Below are positions 58,097 to 64,000 of a stretch of 64,000 bases of DNA, one piece after another. How positions within the stretch are numbered: the first letter of the stretch is position 1; each line of letters opens with the position of its first letter. Source of the stretch: Lentzea fradiae (GTDB lineage Bacteria; Actinomycetota; Actinomycetes; Mycobacteriales; Pseudonocardiaceae); assembly GCF_900100955.1 (NCBI RefSeq), contig NZ_FNCC01000010.1, forward strand, positions 160,674 to 224,673, in the 5' to 3' direction. The notes under the pieces were generated by a model. It was not told where the DNA came from. It was given only the letters and a program-made list of their open reading frames with translations, and searched no databases. Position numbers and translations under genes: made by a program.

Positions 58097-59570
58097 GCAG
58101 CACCTGCCCGGCCGGGCCCTGCTCCACGACCCGTCCCCGGTGCATCACCGCGACCCGGTCGGCGACCTGCCACGCCAGGCCCAGGTCGTGGGTGATCAGC
58201 AGGCACGCCAGGCCCAGCTCGCGGCGCAGCCGCAGCAGCAGCGCCACGACCTCCCCGCGCACCGACGCGTCCAGCGAGGCGACCGGTTCGTCGGCCACCA
58301 GCAGCCGCGGCCCCAGCACCAGCGCCCCGGCGATCACCACCCGCTGCTGCTGCCCACCCGACAGCTCGTGCGGCAACGCGTCCAGGTACAGGCTCGCCGG
58401 ACGCAGCTCCGCCCGTTCCACCGCCTCCGCCACCCGCGCGTCCAGGTTGTCGGTGAGGCCGTGCACGCGCAGGCCCTCCGCGACCGCGTCGGCCACCCGG
58501 TGGCGCGGGTTGAGCGCGCTCGCCGGGTCCTGCAGCACCAGCTGGACCTGGCGGCGCAACGCCTTGAGCGCCTTGCCCTTGGCCGGCACCGGCACGCCGT
58601 CGAACAGCACCTGACCGGACGAGGGCGCGCGCAGCCCCATGATCGTGCGGGCCAGCGTCGTCTTGCCGGAACCGGACTGGCCCACCAGCGCCACGATCTC
58701 GCCCTGGCCGACCTCCAGGTCCACGCCGTCGACCGCGCGGGTGCGGCCGTAGTCGACCACCAGGTCCCGCACCGCCAGCAACGGCTCCCGCGTGGACTCC
58801 GGGCTGGGTTCGGTCCAGCGGTGGGCCGGGTCGCCGATCACCGGGAACGCCGCCGCCAGCGCCGCCGTGTGCGGGTGCCGCGGCGCGGCGATCACCTCGC
58901 GGGTGCGGCCGCGTTCCACCACGGCGCCGCGGTGCATCACCGCGAGATCGGTGCAGGTGGAGGCGAGGACCGACAGGTCGTGGCTGATCATCAGCAGCCC
59001 CAGGTCCTGCTCGGCCACCAGCCGTGTCAGCACCCCCAGCACCTGCGCCTGCACCAGCACGTCCAGCGCCGTGGTCGGTTCGTCCGCGACCACCAGCCGC
59101 GGCCGGCACGCCAGCGCCATCGCGATCATCACCCGCTGCTTCTGCCCGCCCGACAGCTCGTGCGGGTAGGCCCGCGCCTTGTCCCGGGGCAGCTCCACCT
59201 GCTCCAGCAGCTCCGCGACGCTGCCCGGGGTGCCGTGCAGCCGCATCGGCTCGGCGATCTGGTCACCGACGCGGCGCACCGGGTTGAGCGAGTGCATGGC
59301 GCCCTGGAACACGATCGACGCCGAGGACCACCGCACCGCCCGCAACCGGCCCCACGACATCGTCCCGACGTCCTCGCCGTCGAGCAGCACCTGCCCGTCG
59401 ACCCGCGCGGACTTCGGCAGCAGCCGCAGCACCGACATCGCCACCGTCGACTTGCCCGACCCCGACTCACCCGCCAGCCCGAGCGTCCGGCCCGGCGCGA
59501 GCGTCAGCGACACGTCGTCCACGACCCGCTTGGACCCGTGGTGCACGGTGAGGTTGCGCAGCTCCAGCAC
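58041..59570 (-). CDS. Dipeptide/oligopeptide ABC transporter ATPase, two ABC domains fused
   Basis: 509 residues from GTG or ATG 59570. Two complete ABC cassettes lie in one chain: Walker A GESGSGKST and GQSGSGKTT, signatures LSGGQKQR and LSGGQQQR, and Walker B VVADEPTTALD and VADEPVASLD. This is a DppD-DppF fusion. It drives peptide import through the two permeases upstream. The last gene of the operon, it overlaps the SARP gene on the other strand. A single-chain DppDF is common in actinobacteria. Confidence 0.93.
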   Translation of the reverse strand: MLELRNLTVHHGSKRVVDDVSLTLAPGRTLGLAGESGSGKSTVAMSVLRLLPKSARVDGQVLLDGEDVGTMSWGRLRAVRWSSASIVFQGAMHSLNPVRRVGDQIAEPMRLHGTPGSVAELLEQVELPRDKARAYPHELSGGQKQRVMIAMALACRPRLVVADEPTTALDVLVQAQVLGVLTRLVAEQDLGLLMISHDLSVLASTCTDLAVMHRGAVVERGRTREVIAAPRHPHTAALAAAFPVIGDPAHRWTEPSPESTREPLLAVRDLVVDYGRTRAVDGVDLEVGQGEIVALVGQSGSGKTTLARTIMGLRAPSSGQVLFDGVPVPAKGKALKALRRQVQLVLQDPASALNPRHRVADAVAEGLRVHGLTDNLDARVAEAVERAELRPASLYLDALPHELSGGQQQRVVIAGALVLGPRLLVADEPVASLDASVRGEVVALLLRLRRELGLACLLITHDLGLAWQVADRVAVMHRGRVVEQGPAGQVLLSPSHDYTRALVDAAPTL

Positions 59571-59574
59571 CGGT

Positions 59575-60384
59575 TCACCTCCTCGGCGTCACGACGGCTT
59601 CGAGGGCGCGGCCCACCAGCGTGAACGCCAGCACCACCACCACGATCGCCACCCCGGGCGGCAGCAGGAACCACCACGCCCGCTGCGGCACCGCCCCGTG
59701 CAGCTGCGCCTGGTGCAGCAGCGCGCCCCACGAGATCCGCGTCGGGTCGCCCAGCCCCAGAAACGCCAGCGTCGACTCCGCCACGATCGACGACGCCACC
59801 GCCAGCGTCGCGTTGACCAGCACCAGCGGCACCACCGACGGCAGCACGTGCCGGCCGATCACGTGCGTGTGCCCGCCGCCCAGCGCCCGCGCGCGTTCCA
59901 CGAACGGCCGCGCCTCGATCGTCAGCGTCTGCGCCCGCACCATCCGCGCCGTCGACGGCCAGCTCGTCAGCCCGATCGCCAGCACGATCGTGCCCAGGCC
60001 GCGCGGCAGCACCGTCGACAACGCGATCGCCAGCACCAGCGACGGCAGCACCAGGAAGAAGTCCGTCACCCGCAGCAACGCCCCCGCCGCCAGCCCGCCG
60101 AAGTGCCCCGACAGCACCCCCACCAGCGTGCCGATGCCCACCGACAGCACCGCCGCCGTCAGCCCCACGAACAACGACGTCCCCGTGCCCTGCAGCACCA
60201 GCAACGCCACCGACCGGCCCGCGTGGTCGGTGCCCAGCCAGTGCCCTGCCCCCGGCGGACGCCACGGCGCGTCGGTCACCCGCGTCACGTCCAGCGCGTC
60301 GGCGGGGACCAGCAGCGGCGCGAGGACGGCGACCAGCGCGGCCACCGCCAGCACGGCCGCGCCCGCTTTCCCGGCCCGGTTCAC
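59575..60384 (-). CDS. Dipeptide ABC transporter permease, DppC-like
   Basis: 269 residues from GTG 60384, overlapping the DppB-like stop by 4 bases. Six hydrophobic segments are seen. The N-terminus has LGTDHAGRSVALLVLQGTGTSLFVGLTAAVLSVGIG and the EAA loop REA-type EARPFVERARALGGGHTHVIGRHVLP. It forms the transmembrane channel with the DppB-like subunit. Confidence 0.91.
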   Translation of the reverse strand: MNRAGKAGAAVLAVAALVAVLAPLLVPADALDVTRVTDAPWRPPGAGHWLGTDHAGRSVALLVLQGTGTSLFVGLTAAVLSVGIGTLVGVLSGHFGGLAAGALLRVTDFFLVLPSLVLAIALSTVLPRGLGTIVLAIGLTSWPSTARMVRAQTLTIEARPFVERARALGGGHTHVIGRHVLPSVVPLVLVNATLAVASSIVAESTLAFLGLGDPTRISWGALLHQAQLHGAVPQRAWWFLLPPGVAIVVVVLAFTLVGRALEAVVTPRR

Positions 60385-61331
60385 GCGGCCCTCACCCGCG
60401 GGTCCAGCACCCCGTGCAGCAGGTCGGCCAGCAGGTTCATCACCACGACCGCGCCCGCCGTCACCACCAGCAGCCCCTGCAGCAGGAAGTAGTCCGGCCC
60501 GGTCAGCGCGTCGTAGAACAACAGGCCCAGGCCCGGCCAGGAGAACACCGTCTCCGTCGTGATCGCGCCGCCCACCACCAGCCCGAACCGCAGGAACACC
60601 AGCGTGATCGCGGGCAGCACCGCGTTGGGCACCGCGTGCCGGCGCCGCACCAGGTCGTCGCGCAGGCCCTTCGCCCGCGCCGTCACCAGGTACGGCGCGG
60701 TCGTCTCCTCCAGCAACGACGACCGCATCACCAGCACGTACTCCGCGCACACCACCGCCACCAGCGTCACCGACGGCAGCACCAGGTGGTGCGCGACGTC
60801 GAGGGACTGCGAGACGAAGTCCGGCGGTGTGTCGGTGTCGCGCATGCCGCGTGAGGGGAACAGGTCTCCGGTGGCCATCATCAGCAGCATGCCGAGCCAG
60901 AACGTCGGCACCGCCCACAACGTCAGCGACACCCCGGTCGTCACCCGGTCGAACGGCGAGCCGCGCCGCCACCCGGCCCGCACGCCCAGCCACAGCCCGA
61001 GCAGCACCGCGACCAGCGTCGCGGTGCCCACCAGCAGCAGCGTCGGCCCGAGCCGTTCGGCGATCACGTCCGCGACCGGGCGGCGGAACGTGAACGACGT
61101 GCCCAGGTCACCGCGCAGCAGCCCGGTGAAGTAGGACCAGAACTGCTCGTGCAGCGGGCGGTCCAGGCCGAACCGCGCGCGCAGCTCGGCCTGCATCGCC
61201 GCCGTCGTCGGACGGCCGCGCGTCATCGACACGACGGGGTCGCCGGGCACCACCCGGAACAGGAAGAAACCCAGCACCGCCACCATGACCAGGCTCAGCG
61301 CGGCACCCCCGGCACGACCGGCGAGACGCAC
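60381..61331 (-). CDS. Dipeptide ABC transporter permease, DppB-like
   Basis: 316 residues from GTG 61331, directly after the binding-protein stop. It begins GGAALSLVMVAVLGFFLFRVVPGDPV and carries ARFGLDRPLHEQFWSYFTGLLRGDLGTSF, then the EAA loop VTARAKGLRDDLVRRRHAVPNAVLP, characteristic of DppB. Six membrane segments are seen. It pairs with the DppC-like subunit. Confidence 0.92.
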   Translation of the reverse strand: MRLAGRAGGAALSLVMVAVLGFFLFRVVPGDPVVSMTRGRPTTAAMQAELRARFGLDRPLHEQFWSYFTGLLRGDLGTSFTFRRPVADVIAERLGPTLLLVGTATLVAVLLGLWLGVRAGWRRGSPFDRVTTGVSLTLWAVPTFWLGMLLMMATGDLFPSRGMRDTDTPPDFVSQSLDVAHHLVLPSVTLVAVVCAEYVLVMRSSLLEETTAPYLVTARAKGLRDDLVRRRHAVPNAVLPAITLVFLRFGLVVGGAITTETVFSWPGLGLLFYDALTGPDYFLLQGLLVVTAGAVVVMNLLADLLHGVLDPRVRAA

Positions 61332-63086
61332 CTACTCCCGCTCCCCGGCCGTCGCCCGGCGCCGCAGCGCGTAGGCCACGATCGCCACCAGCACCGCCGC
61401 CATCGCCGCGCCGGCCGCCGCGAACCCACCCCACCCGCGCGGTCGCGCGGCGGTCACCTCGGCGGGTTCAGCCTGGTAGTAGCCCCACACACCGTTCTGC
61501 GCCATGATCACGCCGCCGTGCGCGGGCTGCGTGGTGAACCGGGCGAAGTGGTCGGAGCGGTACGCCTCCAGCGCGTTGTCGTAGGCCAGCACCACCGCGG
61601 GCACCTGGTCGTAAAAACGCGCCTGCATCTGCCGCACGAGGTCCCGGCGGCGGCCCTCGTCGAACTCCGAGAGCTGCTGCGCGTACAGGCGGTCATAGGT
61701 CTCGTCGCAGAAGTAGGCGTCGGTCGTGCCGCCCTTGCCGTCCGCGCCCGGCCGCTGCGCGCACGTGTGCAGGCCCAGGATGAAGTCCGGGTCCACGCTC
61801 GTCGCCCAGCCCGAGAACGCCAGGTCGTAGGTCGCGGCCGTGGTCGCCTCGTTGAGCTGGTTGTCCGACACCAGCCGCACGTCCAGCGCGATGCCGATGT
61901 CGCTCATCGACCGCTTCAGGTGCTCGGCGGCCTGCTCGTCGTAGGCCCGCCCGGCGCGTCCGGTCAGCCGCAGCGAGAACCGGGTGCCGTCGGCGCCCCG
62001 CGGGTGTCCCGCCGCGTCGAGGGCGGCGTTCGCGGCGTCCGGGTCGAACGGGCGTTCCTGACCGGGCTCCGGCCGCCAGTGCCACTTCGCGAACACCGGC
62101 GGCACCAGCCCGGCGCCCTTCTCCGCGTAGCCGTGGTTCACCCGATCCACCAGCGCGTCGAGGTCGATCGCCTGCGCGATCGCCCGCCGCACCCGCACGT
62201 CCCGCAGCGCCGGGTGGCCGTCGCCGATCGGCTCACCGGTGCGGGTGCGGGCACCGGGGTTGATCAGCAGCTCGGTGAAGCGGCGGCCCTGCGCCTGGTT
62301 GCGCGTCACGCCCGCCTTGCCCTCCAGCGAGTCGAACTGCGCCGGCGCCATGCGGTTGACCAGGTCGATCTCGCCCTTGGCCAGCGCCTGCACCGCGGCG
62401 TCGGAGTTCTGGAAGTACACGAAGTGCAGCTCGTCGTACTTCGGCGCGCCCCGCCAGTAGCCCTCGTTGGCGCGCAGCTTGATGAACTGCCCCGGCACGT
62501 GCTCGGTCAGCACGAACGGCCCGGAACCGACCACCGGCATGCGGTCGTTGGCGTAGTCCTTGACGCTGCCGACCTGCTCCCACACGTGTCTGGGCACGAT
62601 CGGGACGTCGAGCGCGAGCATCGTGACCTGCGGCGCCTTCGTCCTGATCACGACCGTGCGGTCGTCGGGGGCGGTGACGGACTCGAAGTTCGCGACGAAG
62701 CTGCCGTTGGCGGTGCGGGCGGCCTCGTCGGTGAGCATCAGGTTGTAGGTGAACGCCACGTCGTGGGCGGTGATGGGCTCCCCGTCGGACCACTTCTTGC
62801 CGTCGGGGACGGTGAAGGTCCAGGTGAGCTTGTCCGGTGAGGCTTCCCAGCGTCTCGCCAGGCCCTCCACGACCGCCTGGTCGTCGGCCGAGTACGCCGT
62901 GAGGTAGTCGTACATCAGCTTGTTGATCTCCGTGCTCGACTGGAACACGGCCAGGAACGGGTTCAACGAGTCGATCTGCTGCACGATCGCGACCTTGAGG
63001 ATCACCGGTGCCTGGGCCGTGGCCGCGGGCGCGGCCAGACCCAGCGTCGTCGCCACCGCGAGCAACACGCACAACTTCACCCGCAC
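61332..63086 (-). CDS. Peptide ABC transporter substrate-binding protein with C-terminal membrane anchor
   Basis: 584 residues from GTG 63086, with AAGAGGGG upstream. A signal peptide (MRVKLCVLLAVATTLGLAAPAATA) precedes an SBP family 5 domain (LNPFLAVFQSSTEINKLMYDYLTAYSADD, RRWEASPDKLTWTFTVPDGKKWSDGEPITAHDVAFTYNL). The last 30 residues form a membrane helix with a basic end (MAAVLVAIVAYALRRRATAGERE), instead of a lipoprotein Cys. It captures peptides at the cell surface. A much longer frame upstream is antisense to the M55 gene and was rejected. Confidence 0.92.
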   Translation of the reverse strand: MRVKLCVLLAVATTLGLAAPAATAQAPVILKVAIVQQIDSLNPFLAVFQSSTEINKLMYDYLTAYSADDQAVVEGLARRWEASPDKLTWTFTVPDGKKWSDGEPITAHDVAFTYNLMLTDEAARTANGSFVANFESVTAPDDRTVVIRTKAPQVTMLALDVPIVPRHVWEQVGSVKDYANDRMPVVGSGPFVLTEHVPGQFIKLRANEGYWRGAPKYDELHFVYFQNSDAAVQALAKGEIDLVNRMAPAQFDSLEGKAGVTRNQAQGRRFTELLINPGARTRTGEPIGDGHPALRDVRVRRAIAQAIDLDALVDRVNHGYAEKGAGLVPPVFAKWHWRPEPGQERPFDPDAANAALDAAGHPRGADGTRFSLRLTGRAGRAYDEQAAEHLKRSMSDIGIALDVRLVSDNQLNEATTAATYDLAFSGWATSVDPDFILGLHTCAQRPGADGKGGTTDAYFCDETYDRLYAQQLSEFDEGRRRDLVRQMQARFYDQVPAVVLAYDNALEAYRSDHFARFTTQPAHGGVIMAQNGVWGYYQAEPAEVTAARPRGWGGFAAAGAAMAAVLVAIVAYALRRRATAGERE

Positions 63087-63128
63087 GAAAACCCCTCTTC
63101 CCCAGCAGCCCGCCGCTAACTTACCGGT

Positions 63129-63956
63129 GTGCGGATCATGATCTCGGCGGACATGGAAGGCGCCACCGGAGTCACCTGGACCGGGGACGTCCTTCCGGGA
63201 ACCGAGCAGTGGCAGCGCTTCCGGCGGCTGTTCACCGGCGACGTCAACGCCTGCGTCACCGGCCTGCTCGCCGGCGGCGCGACCGGCGTGCTGGTCAACG
63301 AGGCCCACTCCTCCCAGCGCAACCTGCTGCTCGAGGACCTGCATCCCGGCGCCCGGCTGCTCACCGGCCGGCACAAGCCGCTGTCGATGATGCAGGGCGT
63401 CGACACCGGCGTCGACGGCGTGGTGTTCCTCGGCTACCACACCGGTGCCGGCGCGCCCGGCGTGCTCGCCCACACCTACCTGGAGAACTCCATCACCGGC
63501 GTGTGGCTCGACGGCGTGCCCGCCTCCGAGGGCCGCCTCAACGCCGCGCTGGCCGCCGAGCACGGCGTGCCGGTGCTGCTGGTCACCGGCGACGACCTCA
63601 CCTGCGCCGACGCCCTCGCCTACGCGCCAGGGGCGCAGGTCGTGGCGGTCAAGGACTGCGTGTCGCGCTACGCCGCCGTGTGCCTGCCACCCGCCGTCAC
63701 CGCCGACAGGATCACCGCGGCGGCGACGGCCGCGATGTCCCACGCCGGGCACACCACCGGTGCGGTGACGGCGCACCGCGTCGAGGTCGAGTTCGACGCC
63801 ACCCACCTCGCCGAGGCCGCCGCCGTCGTCCCCACCGTCGAGCAGATCGGCGTGCGCCGCGTGGGCTTCGACGCGGAGTCCATGACCGCGGCGATGAAGG
63901 CGTTCAAGGTGGTCACCTACGTCGCGTCCGGGGCCGTCGAAGGCATCTACGGCTGA
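63129..63956 (+). CDS. dppA: M55 family D-aminopeptidase, DppA-like
   Basis: 275 residues from GTG 63129. The signature MISADMEGATGVTW holds the metal-binding Asp and Glu, with later metal ligands in VNEAHSSQRNLLLEDL and FLGYHTGAGAPGVLAHTYLENSITGVWLDG. B. subtilis DppA of this family cleaves D-Ala-D-Ala-type peptides, and is encoded in the dpp operon. Here it is divergent from the Dpp transporter genes, 42 bases between starts. A -10 TAACTT at 63117-63122 sits 6 bases before the GTG, so the transcript is probably leaderless. Confidence 0.92.
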   Translation: MRIMISADMEGATGVTWTGDVLPGTEQWQRFRRLFTGDVNACVTGLLAGGATGVLVNEAHSSQRNLLLEDLHPGARLLTGRHKPLSMMQGVDTGVDGVVFLGYHTGAGAPGVLAHTYLENSITGVWLDGVPASEGRLNAALAAEHGVPVLLVTGDDLTCADALAYAPGAQVVAVKDCVSRYAAVCLPPAVTADRITAAATAAMSHAGHTTGAVTAHRVEVEFDATHLAEAAAVVPTVEQIGVRRVGFDAESMTAAMKAFKVVTYVASGAVEGIYG

Positions 63957-63973
63957 AACGTAGGGTGGCGGCC

Positions 63974-64000
63974 ATGACGCTGGACGTGGCACAGCTCTGT
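63974..64000 (+). CDS. Start of a gene running off the right edge (possibly M20 peptidase)
   Basis: Nine codons are visible from ATG 63974 (MTLDVAQLC), 17 bases after the M55 stop. M20-type metallopeptidases often follow M55 genes and start with a similar segment. The identity is an inference from context, and the sequence is too short to confirm it. Confidence 0.4.

Noticed and set aside
61332..63992. A 886-residue extended start for the peptide-binding protein
   Set aside because: The added part is antisense to the M55 gene, and the GTG at 63086 has a ribosome binding site and signal peptide.
1..64000. tRNA, rRNA, CRISPR arrays and insertion sequences
   Set aside because: No cloverleaf, spacer-repeat pattern or transposase was seen. 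Only the tyrosine recombinase resembles a mobility gene. A trained search (tRNAscan, Infernal, ISEScan) would be decisive.

Overview
The window is high-GC actinobacterial DNA with GTG/TTG starts, AGGAG-type ribosome binding sites, many 4-base gene overlaps, and actinobacterial markers: RbpA, SCO1664, DUF3090, DUF3097, an ECF42 sigma factor, a SARP/AfsR regulator and a RheA/Hsp18-type heat-shock switch. A dif-like site, and so probably a circular chromosome, suggests the Pseudonocardiaceae (Lentzea, Saccharothrix or Actinosynnema relatives). This is inference from gene content; the species is not established.

Layout. 1-9.6 kb: end of a COG2085 reductase, a polar amino-acid ABC importer (fused binding protein/permease plus ATPase), a DUF1540 gene with an iron-box-like promoter and a folded leader, a SMI1/KNR4 protein, an aldo/keto reductase, a TVP38 membrane protein, rbpA, thymidine kinase, a secreted beta-propeller and a PadR/membrane-protein pair. 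9.6-22.8 kb: UMF1 transporter, glycerophosphodiesterase, two cyclic-di-GMP enzymes, VOC and RidA proteins, a WYL regulator whose 3' end runs antisense into the VOC gene, a small tandem-repeat peptide gene (RPTDW x3) under the 3' end of an MFS gene, and a secreted carboxylesterase. 22.8-30.5 kb: a HAD-kinase-acyl-CoA dehydrogenase operon behind a palindromic operator, a poly-gamma-glutamate hydrolase, hsp20 with a divergent RheA-like regulator, LD-carboxypeptidase and an S9 peptidase. 30.5-48.8 kb: mostly housekeeping and small accessory genes, including DUF3090/SCO1664, DUF3097, NfeD/SPFH, the DGPF/ECF42 pair, amidase, ZIP and CadD transporters, SDR and TetR genes.

49-54 kb looks like the replication terminus. 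A 28-bp dif-like site lies at 49049-49076, a second dif-like core about 300 bp away, and a complete tyrosine recombinase gene 0.5 kb further on. A non-homologous end-joining operon (Ku, PE-ligase, LigD-type polymerase) follows. Just left of dif are a DinB gene with an internal deletion and a 46-codon coding-like fragment ending at dif. In sampled lines the G/C strand bias changes sharply near 22.85 kb and again near dif.

54-64 kb: a GlxA-type regulator, cupin, a SARP/AfsR-type regulator, and a divergent dipeptide-uptake locus (Dpp-type ABC operon on the minus strand, M55 D-aminopeptidase on the plus strand) that resembles D-Ala-dipeptide or peptidoglycan-fragment salvage. No rRNA, tRNA, CRISPR array or insertion sequence was recognised.
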